The translations under genes and the position numbers were made by a program. A stretch of DNA of 64,000 nt from Peribacillus frigoritolerans (GTDB taxonomy: Bacteria; Bacillota; Bacilli; Bacillales; DSM-1321): the NCBI RefSeq assembly GCF_030676415.1, contig NZ_JAUUTW010000006.1, positions 1-64,000 on the forward strand, written 5' to 3'. The notes under the pieces were generated by a model. It had not been told where the DNA came from. It saw only the letters and a list, made by a program, of their open reading frames with translations, and did no database searches. Below, piece by piece: positions 1 through 8,909 of the stretch (the stretch's first letter is position 1; every line of letters begins with the position of its first letter).

Positions 1-74
1 CCAAAAATGGCCTAACATAGTGGGCTCGTAGAGCCCCAATCTCTTAACTTTAGGCGAAAATTCAAAGGGAATTT

Positions 75-115
75 CAAAAGGGGTTCAGAATTTTTTAATT
101 CCGAACCCCTTTTGT
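75..115. terminator. Bidirectional intrinsic terminator
   Basis: An 11-bp stem (AAAAGGGGTTC pairing with GAACCCCTTTT) closes an AT-rich loop. The A and T ends of the stem give a U-tract in either direction. It lies downstream of the leftward aspartase gene and could also end a gene left of the window. Confidence 0.7.
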
Positions 116-125
116 CTACAAACTG

Positions 126-148
126 AGCCCTCTCTATAAAGGAGGGCT
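126..148 (+). terminator. Intrinsic terminator
   Basis: AGCCCTC pairs with GAGGGCT around a short loop, followed by TTTATAT on the + strand. It probably ends a gene that lies left of the window. Confidence 0.55.
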
Positions 149-214
149 TTTATATCAATTCCCCAGACTTTTGTTATTTATCAAACACATCTGCCATTCC
201 ATCAAAATTGGAAA

Positions 215-1651
215 TTACGATCTATCAAACAGTTCAGCCCCAGAAATTCCTGGGTTTGTCATCTCGTAAGGATTTAAAATAAGATCAAGCTCTTCCTCTG
301 TTAACACATCATACTGCAGGCATAGTTCACGCACTGATTTTCCTTTTAAAATGGCTTCCCGTGCGATACGCGCTGCCACTTCGTATCCAATATGCGGATT
401 AACAGCGGTGATAATCCCTACGCTTTTTTCCACATTCTTTTTTAGACGGTCTTCGTTTGCTTCAATATCTACCAGACAGTAGTCTGTAAAGGCACGGAAT
501 GCATTGTTCATAATGCTGATGGATTGAAGCAAATTGAACACAAGCACAGGTTCCATCACGTTCAGTTCAAGCTGACCCGCTTCAGATGCCAGGCAAATGG
601 TATGGTCATTGCCAATAACCTGGAACGCTACTTGATTGATCATTTCAGGCATGACCGGGTTGACTTTTCCCGGCATGATGGATGAACCTGGCTGACGGGC
701 CGGCAAGTTAATTTCCGCAAGGCCCGCACGGGGACCTGAGGCCATTAACCGTAGGTCGTTCGCGATTTTGGACATATTCATCATACATATTTTCAATGCA
801 GCAGAGACTTCTGTATAAGCATCTGTATTTTGTGTCGCATCAACAAGATGCTCCGCCCCAACAAGCGGAAGCCCGCTAATGTCCGCCAAATGTTCAACCA
901 CACTTTCGATGTAGCGAGGGTCTGCATTTAATCCTGTTCCCACAGCTGTTGCACCCATATTTACTTCATATAAATGCTGGCGTGATTGTTGAATGCGTTT
1001 AATATCACGGTCTATTACACGGCTATATGCTTCAAACTCTTGACCAAGGCGGATGGGTACTGCATCTTGAAGGTGTGTCCGTCCCATTTTAATCACATGG
1101 TCAAATTGTTGGGCCTTTTTCCTGAAGATAGTAAGCATATATTCCATCGTATTTAACAATTTTTCGAGTGAAATAAGAGTGGCGATATGAATCGAACTCG
1201 GGAACACATCGTTTGTTGATTGTGACATGTTCACATGGCTATTTGGACTTAATTGAACATAGTCCCCTTTCTCTTTTCCAAGCAATTCGAGTGCACGGTT
1301 AGCAATGACTTCGTTTGCGTTCATATTCATGGATGTACCTGCACCGCCCTGGATGGGATCCACGATAAAATGATCATGCCACTTGCCTTCGATTACTTCG
1401 TCTGCTGCCTGAACGATCATTTTACCAAGCCCATCGTACAAACGTTTAGTCTCCATATTTGCTAAAGCCGCTGCTTTTTTCACGATAGCCAACGCTTTAA
1501 TTAAATCTTCATGAATGCGATAGCCTGTAATCGGAAAGTTTTCGACCGCACGCAATGTTTGGATACCATAGTATGCATGCATGGGTACTTGTTTTGATCC
1601 TAAGAAATCTTTCTCAATACGTTCGTCATGATTTATATGGATTGTTGACAT
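215..1651 (-). CDS. aspA: Aspartate ammonia-lyase (aspartase)
   Basis: Cytosolic enzyme that reversibly converts L-aspartate to fumarate and ammonia, feeding aspartate carbon into the TCA cycle. The 478-residue product has the full aspartase/fumarase length. The superfamily signature GSSIMPGKVNP is at residues 322-332, with the conserved GRTHLQDAVP at 190-199 and SQSTNDVFP at 143-151. The ATG is preceded by a strong GAGGAGG site. The gene stands alone, divergent from a GlnK/GlnL-like two-component pair. The shared intergenic region carries a cre-like site and three 10-bp repeats, so carbon catabolite control and regulation by the neighbouring pair are both plausible inferences. Fumarase is the alternative member of the superfamily, but the sequence reads as aspartase. 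Confidence 0.93.
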   Translation of the reverse strand: MSTIHINHDERIEKDFLGSKQVPMHAYYGIQTLRAVENFPITGYRIHEDLIKALAIVKKAAALANMETKRLYDGLGKMIVQAADEVIEGKWHDHFIVDPIQGGAGTSMNMNANEVIANRALELLGKEKGDYVQLSPNSHVNMSQSTNDVFPSSIHIATLISLEKLLNTMEYMLTIFRKKAQQFDHVIKMGRTHLQDAVPIRLGQEFEAYSRVIDRDIKRIQQSRQHLYEVNMGATAVGTGLNADPRYIESVVEHLADISGLPLVGAEHLVDATQNTDAYTEVSAALKICMMNMSKIANDLRLMASGPRAGLAEINLPARQPGSSIMPGKVNPVMPEMINQVAFQVIGNDHTICLASEAGQLELNVMEPVLVFNLLQSISIMNNAFRAFTDYCLVDIEANEDRLKKNVEKSVGIITAVNPHIGYEVAARIAREAILKGKSVRELCLQYDVLTEEELDLILNPYEMTNPGISGAELFDRS

Positions 1652-1741
1652 CGTGTTTCCTCCTCTATAGGTTATGCCACTTCTGATTGTTTAATTGAAT
1701 CTTAGCCAACCTTTTTCATCCTCTTATGATAGTCGTTTCAT

Positions 1742-1755
1742 TGTTAACGCTTTCA
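1742..1755. promoter_or_regulatory. Candidate CcpA cre site
   Basis: On the minus strand this reads TGAAAGCGTTAACA, matching the cre consensus TGWAANCGNTNWCA at the defined positions. It lies about 90 bp upstream of the aspA start, where CcpA could repress aspA. Assignment rests on the motif match alone. Confidence 0.6.
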
Positions 1756-1785
1756 ATTTTTAGATTATTTCAAGTCTATGATCAT

Positions 1786-1815
1786 CCTACTGGAACCTAC
1801 TGAAACCTACTGATA
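1786..1815. promoter_or_regulatory. Three phased 10-bp direct repeats
   Basis: CCTACTGGAA, CCTACTGAAA and CCTACTGATA follow each other without a gap, one per helical turn, between divergent aspA and glnK. Same-face tandem half-sites are typical of response-regulator binding. GlnL, encoded next door, is the obvious candidate, but that is inference. Confidence 0.5.
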
Positions 1816-1918
1816 TTTACAAGGGCCAGAAAAAATAATAATTTCAGTCAAAACCCTTCTCTCTTTTTTACCATTTCATGTGTTATGTTTTTAATATAGT
1901 GACTGGGGAGGGACCGTA

Positions 1919-3190
1919 TTGAAAAAGAGTATAAGGATATTACTATTGATTATGATTGCGGTGCCTCTTGTGAGTGAATTCAAGTTTTATCCATTCGACG
2001 ATACATTCAGAGTCAGTTTGGGAACCCCCGTCTTTTTCTTGTTTTTACTATGGGGGAGGGGGATCCACCCGGTTATTGCAGGCATATTAACGGGAATGAG
2101 TGTGTTTGTGTTTCGTTTTTCACTGGCTGTCGGCATACGGGACATATCTGTTGAGGAAGCGATGTATCTTCATGTTCCCGCCTTTTTCTATTACTTCATC
2201 TACTCGATCGCATTCCATAAAGCGAAATTGAACGAACGGCACGATCAGCCGTTTATGATCGGGCTTTTAGGGGTATTGATCGAGCTTTTTGCAAGTGTAT
2301 CGGAAATGGCGATCCGTTCCTTCTTGGCGAATCAGGACACACCCTTGCTAGCCATTGACCAACTCGTTTTAATCGCCTTTATTCGAAGCTTTTTCGTTCT
2401 CGGCTTTTTTAATATATTAAAGCTGAGAGAAGCAAAATTCGCAGAAGCGGAGCAGCGCATGCAAAAGGAACAAATGCTGCTTTTCATTTCAAGTTTGTAT
2501 GAAGAATCGGTTCAGCTGAAGAAAACGATGCAAAATGCGGAAGAAATCACACGCACTTGTTATGACTTTTACCGTCGGTTAAAATCAGAGGGGACTAATG
2601 GTAGCGATGCACAAACAGCGTTGCAGATTGCCGGTCTCGTGCATGAGATCAAAAAAGATAACCAGCGGATTTATGCGGGGCTGTCGGAACTCATGTCTTC
2701 CGAAAACCTGCTGGAATATATGAATATCGAAGAGCTTGGTAACATCATGATCGTGTCCAATAGACGATATGCGGAGTCCCTTCGCAAAGATATTTCATTT
2801 TCCTTGCAAATAGATGGTGACCATCCGCCCTACCATGTATATATGGTATTATCATTAATAAATAATTTATTGGCCAATGCAGTGGAAGCCATTAAAGAAG
2901 AGGGATACGTATCACTGCATGTGAAAAGGAAAGATCAATTCGTGGAGTTTTGCATCAGTGACAATGGCCCCGGCATTGCACCGAAGCAGAAGGAAGTCAT
3001 TTTTACAGCAGGATATACAAAGAAATTCGATGCGGCGGGAAACCCTTCGACGGGAATTGGTTTATCGTATGTGAAACAAACTGTTGAAAAATTTGGAGGA
3101 CATATCAGGCTAATGGATAACTATAAAGAAACCGTATTCATCGTAGAACTTCCGATTGATGCGATTATGGAGAAAGGATTAACGAGATGA
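1919..3190 (+). CDS. glnK: Sensor histidine kinase, GlnK (YcbA)-like
   Basis: Membrane sensor kinase of a two-component system resembling the B. subtilis GlnK (YcbA)/GlnL (YcbB) pair, which responds to glutamine. The first half is strongly hydrophobic with several membrane segments. A coiled-coil linker follows around residues 170-215, then a dimerisation helix with the candidate phospho-accepting His in LVHEIKKD. The ATPase domain shows an N-box (NNLLANAVEAI), a G1 box (DNGPGIA) and a G2 region (STGIGLSYVK). It starts with TTG behind GGGGAGGGA. Its last four bases (ATGA) overlap the start of the response-regulator gene, so the two are translationally coupled. Position beside aspA suggests amino-acid-responsive control. 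Signal identity is inferred from the family. Confidence 0.85.
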   Translation: MKKSIRILLLIMIAVPLVSEFKFYPFDDTFRVSLGTPVFFLFLLWGRGIHPVIAGILTGMSVFVFRFSLAVGIRDISVEEAMYLHVPAFFYYFIYSIAFHKAKLNERHDQPFMIGLLGVLIELFASVSEMAIRSFLANQDTPLLAIDQLVLIAFIRSFFVLGFFNILKLREAKFAEAEQRMQKEQMLLFISSLYEESVQLKKTMQNAEEITRTCYDFYRRLKSEGTNGSDAQTALQIAGLVHEIKKDNQRIYAGLSELMSSENLLEYMNIEELGNIMIVSNRRYAESLRKDISFSLQIDGDHPPYHVYMVLSLINNLLANAVEAIKEEGYVSLHVKRKDQFVEFCISDNGPGIAPKQKEVIFTAGYTKKFDAAGNPSTGIGLSYVKQTVEKFGGHIRLMDNYKETVFIVELPIDAIMEKGLTR

Positions 3191-4107
3191 ATTATTTCAT
3201 TATAGATGACGATCCTGCCATTCGAGGAATGCTGACAGAGATGATTGAAGACGAAGATTTAGGCAAAGTGGTGGGAGAAGCAGAAGACGGGTCGTTAGTG
3301 AATAATGGCTTGCTGTTTTTAAAGAAAGCAGACGTTGTCCTAATTGATTTGCTCATGCCAATAAGGGACGGAATTGAAACGATCAGGGCTCTTGCTGATG
3401 GATTTCAAGGAAAGTTTGTGATGATTTCGCAAGTGGAATCGAAAGAACTGATTGGAGAGGCATATAGATTAGGGGCGGAATACTACATTACAAAACCGCT
3501 GAACCAAGTTGAAATTTCATGCATATTAAACAAAGTGAACGAGCGAATACTGGTGGATCAATCGATCCAGGGCATTCAAAAATCGTTGAACGTGTTTACG
3601 GACCGCCCGAATTCTGTAAAAGTGTCCTCCTTTCATACAAAAAATATTATGGAAGCCGGACGTTCCTTGATTTCCGATTTAGGTATGATTGGCGAAGGGG
3701 GCAGCGAGGATTTATTAAACATTTTAGGTTTCCTCCAAAATGAAAAGCAAAGACTCGGTTCCGCCTACACGTTTCCATATTTAAAGGAAATTTTTGCTGG
3801 GATTGCTGCTGAAAAGCTGGGAGATCAAGCGAAAGAGGCCGAAATCCAGAAAGAAATGAAAGCTTCCGAGCAGCGTGTCCGCCGCGCTCTTAACCAGGCC
3901 CTCATCCATATCGCTTCATTAGGCTTGACGGATTATATGAATCCAAAATTCGAAACCTATTCATCCACATTTTTTGATTTCTCGGAAGTCCGCAAAAAAA
4001 TGCTGGAGCTAGAAGACAAGAGCAAAACAGTAAGCAGCCAGAGCCGTAATAACATGAAAAAGTTTATCCAAGTGCTGTTTATGGAAGCAAGGCAGATGAT
4101 GAAATAA
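3187..4107 (+). CDS. glnL: Response regulator, GlnL (YcbB)-like
   Basis: Cytoplasmic partner of the upstream kinase. The N-terminal receiver domain has the acidic pocket D7/D8, the phosphorylation site D54 in VLIDLLMP and the conserved K103 in ITKPLN. Beyond residue 125 the protein matches a YcbB-type output domain, with an all-helical region and a basic helix (SEQRVRRALNQALIHIASLG). In B. subtilis GlnL activates glutamine-use genes. Here the nearest metabolic target is aspA, and a triple repeat lies in the shared upstream region. The start overlaps the kinase stop by four bases. The 306-residue length is normal for the family. Confidence 0.85.
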   Translation: MNYFIIDDDPAIRGMLTEMIEDEDLGKVVGEAEDGSLVNNGLLFLKKADVVLIDLLMPIRDGIETIRALADGFQGKFVMISQVESKELIGEAYRLGAEYYITKPLNQVEISCILNKVNERILVDQSIQGIQKSLNVFTDRPNSVKVSSFHTKNIMEAGRSLISDLGMIGEGGSEDLLNILGFLQNEKQRLGSAYTFPYLKEIFAGIAAEKLGDQAKEAEIQKEMKASEQRVRRALNQALIHIASLGLTDYMNPKFETYSSTFFDFSEVRKKMLELEDKSKTVSSQSRNNMKKFIQVLFMEARQMMK

Positions 4108-4178
4108 TAAACCGGAAACACAAGTGGAATAGATTGAAGATTCACAAAAACATTTTCTTATTTTCAATGAAGAAACAT

Positions 4179-4210
4179 AAAGACAAATCCGTTTATATGG
4201 ATTTGTCTTT
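4179..4210. terminator. Bidirectional terminator
   Basis: A perfect 12-bp stem (AAAGACAAATCC with GGATTTGTCTTT) lies between the convergent glnL gene and the small DUF3951-like gene, with U-tracts both ways. Its right arm covers the last codons of the small gene. Confidence 0.8.
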
Positions 4211-4408
4211 ATCGCTTTTTTCTTCGTACTCGATAGGGTGTTTTGTATCATGTGCAGGGAAGTCTCTTTTAACATCATCTTTTTTCCCCATAACCATGTC
4301 ATCGTAGGGTGTATACATGTTAGAAGGCGTTTTCCTTTTGAAAATCATTCTGTAGCAAATCAGGCCTGTAATGCTAACTACAATCAAAATAAATAGAAAC
4401 GAAACCAT
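4193..4408 (-). CDS. Small membrane protein, DUF3951-like
   Basis: A 71-residue protein with one N-terminal membrane helix (VSFLFILIVVSITGLICY) and a hydrophilic tail containing YTPYDDMVMGKK. That motif resembles the DUF3951 family of small Bacillus membrane proteins of unknown function. I chose the ATG at 4408 because GGGAGGGT sits just upstream; the longer reading back to 4477 has no ribosome-binding site. Its end is embedded in the terminator shared with glnL. No function is assigned. Confidence 0.65.
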   Translation of the reverse strand: MVSFLFILIVVSITGLICYRMIFKRKTPSNMYTPYDDMVMGKKDDVKRDFPAHDTKHPIEYEEKSDKDKSI

Positions 4409-4546
4409 ACAAACCCTCCCAATAAAATCACCATATAAATTGAACTTATCCATCCAGTAAATAAGATAAGTGCGCAATTACCATATTATAACATATGGAT
4501 GAGCTCAAATATTCCCCACCTACTTTTTTTACAACTTCAAAAAGGG

Positions 4547-4564
4547 AGGTTGCTGCGGCAACCT
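4547..4564 (+). terminator. Intrinsic terminator
   Basis: AGGTTGC-TGCG-GCAACCT is followed by TTTTTC. No obvious gene ends just before it on this strand, so it may be a leftover from rearrangement of this area. Confidence 0.5.
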
Positions 4565-4650
4565 TTTTCATGTGGAAACTAAAGGGGAAGATTAGTAAAA
4601 GACAGATAAGGAGGCAGTAGAATTATTGATTACAGAAGAAAGGCACTCGT

Positions 4651-4860
4651 TTTGAACAGCACGGACATAACTTGGAGGTGAAGGAAATGAGTAAAAAGAC
4701 AGAGGCCGAATCGCACCAGTGTTAACCCGCAGGGACATGGAAAAGATGTGGAATTCCCCACTGAGCCAAAAAGCGAGCTTAAAAAACAAGGCAAAAAAGT
4801 CCAATGCAAAATAAGCGTATTGAACAAAAATATGGTCATGCTTCGTAAAGAATGCCCTTC
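4651..4860 (+). pseudogene. Decayed duplicate of sspL
   Basis: This stretch aligns closely with the intact sspL region at about 8190-8406, including the upstream GGAGGTGAAGGAAATGAGT start context and the downstream TTCG(T/C)AAAGAATGCCCTT. The coding part runs 4687-4814 but has single-base losses early (GACAGAGGCC where the intact gene has GACAGGAAGAGGTC) and an extra A late, so the frame is lost. It is a dead second copy of a 43-codon spore-protein gene. The pair brackets HelD and one small gene. From here to 5240 there is only short remnant-like coding, for example an 80-base open stretch ending near 5036. Confidence 0.75.
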
Positions 4861-5276
4861 TTTTAATATTATAAATCTTATAAGGAAGTTCTAATCACCA
4901 TCTGGATTGCAGGTGTAGGACAATATGAATCACATGTCTTCGTTACTGCGAATCAACCGTTGATGTGAGTGTTGCAGCTATGATGAAAACAGGACTGGTG
5001 AAGCATTTAGGCTATCAAATATGTAGACAAAAAAAATAACCAGCCAAGCTATATGCTGGTGTGGTTACTGACTTTACATGTTAAATGAGAGTTTAAAAGG
5101 ATGATTTATTATGGCAACTGTTATGTAATATACATTGATATAATTCAGGAATTGTGATAAGTTAGTATAGAAACACATTTATCCATATATAAAAACAGTT
5201 TACCCCTTACTATAAGTATAAGGTAAAACTCACCTCTAGTCAACCCCTATTTTCATTTTTTGAAGGAGTGTCTGAT

Positions 5277-7616
5277 ATGAACGATGAAATTCGGCAGGAG
5301 CAAGAACGTTTGGATGAGGTGATAGAAACAATTACGAAACAAATCAGCAAAATAGAAGGAGAAAATTCCCAGCGCAGAAAAGAAGTTGTTAATATCCGTA
5401 AACACTTTTGGGATGACCTCAAGGTTAATATGGATACTTTCGATGATTACCTCGAGACGATCATTGGCTTAAGGCAGCAGGCTCAAGCCTTGTCACAGAG
5501 CGAAGGCGCACATAGATATACCTTCAAGCGGTTGTCGACACTGCGCCGCATGCAGGAGGCACCTTATTTCGGCCGGATTGATATCACTGAAGAAGGGTCA
5601 TCCTTTACGGAACATATTTATATTGGGACTTCCACTCTTACTGATACAACCGGAGAAAGCTTCATTGTCTACGATTGGAGGGCTCCGATTTCGAGCGTTT
5701 ATTATGACTTTCCTCCAGGCCCCATAGAATACTCTACGCCCGGAGGCGTAATTCGGGGGATGCTGGAGAAAAAGTGGCAATATATCATCAAGGGAGGCGT
5801 TATCGAATCAATGTTCGATACGAGTCTCACCATTGGAGATGAGATACTGCAGCAGGTGCTTGGTAAAGGGACGGATAAGCATATGCACAGTATTGTGTCC
5901 ACGATTCAACGGGAGCAAAATAGGATCATCCGGAACGATCGCGGACGTCTGCTCATTGTTCAAGGTGCCGCTGGCAGCGGCAAGACATCAGCTGCCCTCC
6001 AACGGATCGCTTACTTGCTCTACAAGAATCGGGAGAGGCTAAAAGCCGATCAAATCATTCTATTCTCTCCTAACTCCATGTTTAATAACTACGTATCCAA
6101 TGTATTACCCGAACTTGGCGAAGAGAATATGCAGCAGGTAACATTCCAGGAATACCTGGACCATCGTCTGACTGACTCGTTTCAAGTTGAGGATCCTTAT
6201 GGGCAATTAGAATTTTTGTTGACTGCAGCGGATGATCCTTCCTATGGCACCAGGACAGCAAGTATCCAATTTAAGGCATCCATTCGCTTCTTTGAGATAA
6301 TCAAAACATACAGACAATCACTGGAATTATCTGGAATTCTCTTTAGAGGGTTAAAGTTTCGAGGGGAAACGCTCGTCTCCGCCAAACAAATCTCAGAAAG
6401 ATTTTATAACACAGACACCACGTTAAGATTTCACAATAGGATTGAAAAGTTGAAAGAGTGGTTATGTGACGTACTTGATAAAACGGAAAAGGTTGAGTTG
6501 AAAAAACCTTGGGTCCAGGAGGAAATCGAGTATCTTAGCAAAGAAGACTATCAGAAGGTATACTCCCACTTAGAGAAAAAACGCGGCCTTGCTGAAGATT
6601 CCTTTGACGATTATGAGGAAGAGAATAAAATGCTCGCGCGTATGATTGTTCGTAAGAAATTGAAGACGTTGCGCAAACGGATAAAAGCACTTCATTTTAT
6701 CAATATTAAGGGAATATACAAGCAACTTTTTGACGAACAAATACGGATCGACCTGTGGAATGAGGGTAATACACCTGCCGAAAGGGAAATATGTTTATCC
6801 ACGCAAAAAATGCTGGACGAAGGTAAACTGTATTACGAAGACGCGACTCCATTTTTGCTGTTGAAGGAGCTAATTCTAGGATTTCAGACGAATACGTCTA
6901 TAAAATACGTGCTTGTAGACGAAGCACAAGATTATTCTCCATTTCAATTCGAGTTTTTGAAACGGTTGTTTCCTTCAGCAAGGATGACCGTGCTCGGTGA
7001 CTTTAACCAGGCAATATTCGCTCATGCCAGCGAACGAGTGGATTTCCAGACTCTTACCAGTTTATACGGAATAGGTGAGACCGAGAGTATAAACTTGGCT
7101 CAAAGCTACAGATCCACAAAGCAGATTATAGAATTTACACGTGAACTGGTTCCTGATGGCCATCGAATTAAGGCATTCGACCGTGAAGGCGAGAAGCCTG
7201 TACTGACTCAAGTGTCCAGCCGTGATGAATTGCATCACAAAATCGTGTCTAAAGTCAAAGACTTTCAAAGCCGTCAGTATAATACAATCGCAATAATATG
7301 TAAATCTGCTGCGGAAAGTGCCGCTGCATACGATGCCCTTAGTGTCCACGGTGAATTTAAACTTGTACAGAAAGGCACAAATGAATATGAACAGGGTGTT
7401 GTTGTTATACCGGCTTATTTGGCTAAAGGCATCGAATTTGATGCTGTCATCATTTATGATGCATCTGCGCAAACATACGGTGATGAGAGCCTGCGCAGAT
7501 TGTTCTACACCGCATGTACCCGGGCTATGCATAACTTGCAGATTTATACGGTTGGCGAACCCAGTCCTTTCTTGCTCATCGGTACAACGGAGAGTTTACT
7601 TTTGACCTTGGAATAA
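5277..7616 (+). CDS. helD: HelD-like RNA polymerase-recycling ATPase
   Basis: UvrD/Rep-like superfamily 1 ATPase of the HelD (YvgS) family, which binds core RNA polymerase and frees stalled complexes using ATP. The product has an N-terminal antiparallel coiled coil (residues ~1-70) typical of HelD, a Walker A in GAAGSGKTSAA, a Walker B in VLVDEAQDYSPFQFEFL, and C-terminal helicase motifs (LAQSYRST; KGIEFDAVIIYDA; FYTACTRA). Length (779 residues) is normal. I start it at the ATG at 5277 because GAAGGAG lies 8 bases upstream; the GTG at 5268 overlaps that site. It is monocistronic, lying between an sspL pseudogene and its intact copy. A generic SF1 helicase role is less likely given the N-terminal arm. 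Confidence 0.88.
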   Translation: MNDEIRQEQERLDEVIETITKQISKIEGENSQRRKEVVNIRKHFWDDLKVNMDTFDDYLETIIGLRQQAQALSQSEGAHRYTFKRLSTLRRMQEAPYFGRIDITEEGSSFTEHIYIGTSTLTDTTGESFIVYDWRAPISSVYYDFPPGPIEYSTPGGVIRGMLEKKWQYIIKGGVIESMFDTSLTIGDEILQQVLGKGTDKHMHSIVSTIQREQNRIIRNDRGRLLIVQGAAGSGKTSAALQRIAYLLYKNRERLKADQIILFSPNSMFNNYVSNVLPELGEENMQQVTFQEYLDHRLTDSFQVEDPYGQLEFLLTAADDPSYGTRTASIQFKASIRFFEIIKTYRQSLELSGILFRGLKFRGETLVSAKQISERFYNTDTTLRFHNRIEKLKEWLCDVLDKTEKVELKKPWVQEEIEYLSKEDYQKVYSHLEKKRGLAEDSFDDYEEENKMLARMIVRKKLKTLRKRIKALHFINIKGIYKQLFDEQIRIDLWNEGNTPAEREICLSTQKMLDEGKLYYEDATPFLLLKELILGFQTNTSIKYVLVDEAQDYSPFQFEFLKRLFPSARMTVLGDFNQAIFAHASERVDFQTLTSLYGIGETESINLAQSYRSTKQIIEFTRELVPDGHRIKAFDREGEKPVLTQVSSRDELHHKIVSKVKDFQSRQYNTIAIICKSAAESAAAYDALSVHGEFKLVQKGTNEYEQGVVVIPAYLAKGIEFDAVIIYDASAQTYGDESLRRLFYTACTRAMHNLQIYTVGEPSPFLLIGTTESLLLTLE

Positions 7617-7739
7617 CAAAAGGGAACTTATCAGGTTTTTGGGAATGGAGTAATTATTAGTGCTTCCTTTTTTCTCCTTTAATTTTATTGATCTTTTATC
7701 GAATACTATAAAGGAATCTTTAGAAAAGGAGGAGATGAA

Positions 7740-7976
7740 TTGACTAACGAGAAAGAAAACAGATCCGTAAAAATCGATCAGGTGGAAACGGGAGTAAGCC
7801 AGGCGACCGGTGAATCAACAACTCAATCAGTTAATGATGGTCATTATCATTATCCAGGGCCCATGGAAGAAGGGTATAGTGGAAATACAGGAAGAGCAGT
7901 ACAGCCTGCCGGGAAAAAAGATCCTGATGTTCCTCAGAACAAAGACACATTTAATTACACCCGTAATTTAAAGTAG
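7740..7976 (+). CDS. Small hydrophilic protein of unknown function
   Basis: A 78-residue hydrophilic protein rich in Thr, Ser, Asn and Gly, with HYHYPGPMEEGYSGNTG in the middle and no membrane segment or recognisable domain. It begins with TTG directly behind AAAGGAGGAGATGAA; the ATG inside that stretch reads into a stop at once, so TTG must be the start. It lies just upstream of sspL and its low complexity would suit a small spore or stress protein, but that is only inference. Confidence 0.6.
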   Translation: MTNEKENRSVKIDQVETGVSQATGESTTQSVNDGHYHYPGPMEEGYSGNTGRAVQPAGKKDPDVPQNKDTFNYTRNLK

Positions 7977-8224
7977 ATCCGTCCAACAATGTATGGTGTT
8001 TAAGGACATTACATTATAGGATTATTGGTTCATGATCATACAATTTCCATATTCGAAATATCGAAAACAGCTTTTTTGAAACCTGTGTAGACTATAGTTT
8101 TATGCAGGTTTTTTATTGGGGTACTCTTTATAATTTTCTGATTGCAGGCAGACGTTCACAGAAGGAAACGACCTCGTTTTTAATTTATAACAGTTCGGAC
8201 ATAATATACTTGGAGGTGAAGGAA

Positions 8225-8356
8225 ATGAGTAAAAAGACAGGAAGAGGTCGCATCGCACCAAGTGTTAACCCGCAGGGACATGGCAAAGATGTCGAATTCT
8301 CCACAGAGCCAAAAAGCGAGCTTGAAAACAAGGCAAAAAAGTCCAATACAAAATAA
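8225..8356 (+). CDS. sspL: Small acid-soluble spore protein L
   Basis: A 43-residue basic protein resembling B. subtilis SspL in its proline-containing middle (NPQGHG) and C-terminus (SELENKAKKSNTK). Minor small acid-soluble proteins are made in the forespore, normally from SigG-type promoters. The start is the ATG after GGAGGTGAAGGAA; the longer upstream reading has no ribosome-binding site. A frame-shifted copy of the same gene and flanks lies 3.5 kb upstream, which also confirms these boundaries. Confidence 0.85.
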   Translation: MSKKTGRGRIAPSVNPQGHGKDVEFSTEPKSELENKAKKSNTK

Positions 8357-8457
8357 GCGTATTGGGCAAAAGGATAGGGTCATACTTCGCAAAGAATGCC
8401 CTTCTCTTATCGAGAGGGGCTTTAAAAACGGGGGATTCCAGATTAGGAAAGTCCGCG

Positions 8458-8904
8458 CTAGTTTAGATTAGAACTTTTAACTTCCACCATTTTTTCTGCA
8501 ATTAGTTTAAAGTCCTTTTCACTTATTTCAAAATGACCAAATCGAAAAGGATAACCCCAAAGCTTCTCATTTTTAATGAAAGTGAGATGTGGGATGAATG
8601 GATGAATGGATGTTTCTGTACAACTAATGAAATCTATATTTCTTCGGAAAGGCATGAAATCATTTCCCATATCAAACTGATAAACATCATCATCGATAAC
8701 CTTGCCTAAAGCTGTAAATTTTTGATGCGGAGTACCTTCCTTAAAACTTACCTTTGAAGAATAATAAATGATCCAATCTCCAGAATTCATCTTTTTTAAA
8801 GGGGCCTCTTTACCATGACAAAGTTGAGCGAATCCACCATCGATGCCCTTCATTACATGGTCGCGAGACGCAACTCCAATCCAATACCTTTTATCTTTTT
8901 GCAT
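8458..8904 (-). CDS. EVE-domain protein
   Basis: A 148-residue protein with the EVE/PUA-like fold signature: YWIGVASRDHVMKGIDGGFAQL at the N-terminus, GDWIIYYSSK in the middle and an F-rich C-terminal half. EVE domains bind modified bases in nucleic acids and can be fused to or placed beside restriction and defence enzymes. I start it at the ATG at 8904, five bases after the rhodanese stop, with a weak GGGTG site; a TTG at 8922 is the alternative. It is the last gene of a MarR-rhodanese-EVE operon. Cellular target unknown. Confidence 0.75.
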   Translation of the reverse strand: MQKDKRYWIGVASRDHVMKGIDGGFAQLCHGKEAPLKKMNSGDWIIYYSSKVSFKEGTPHQKFTALGKVIDDDVYQFDMGNDFMPFRRNIDFISCTETSIHPFIPHLTFIKNEKLWGYPFRFGHFEISEKDFKLIAEKMVEVKSSNLN

Positions 8905-8909
8905 TTGAG

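Noticed and set aside
7062..7532. 156-codon minus-strand frame inside helD
   Set aside because: Lies over conserved helicase motifs on the other strand; no ribosome site.
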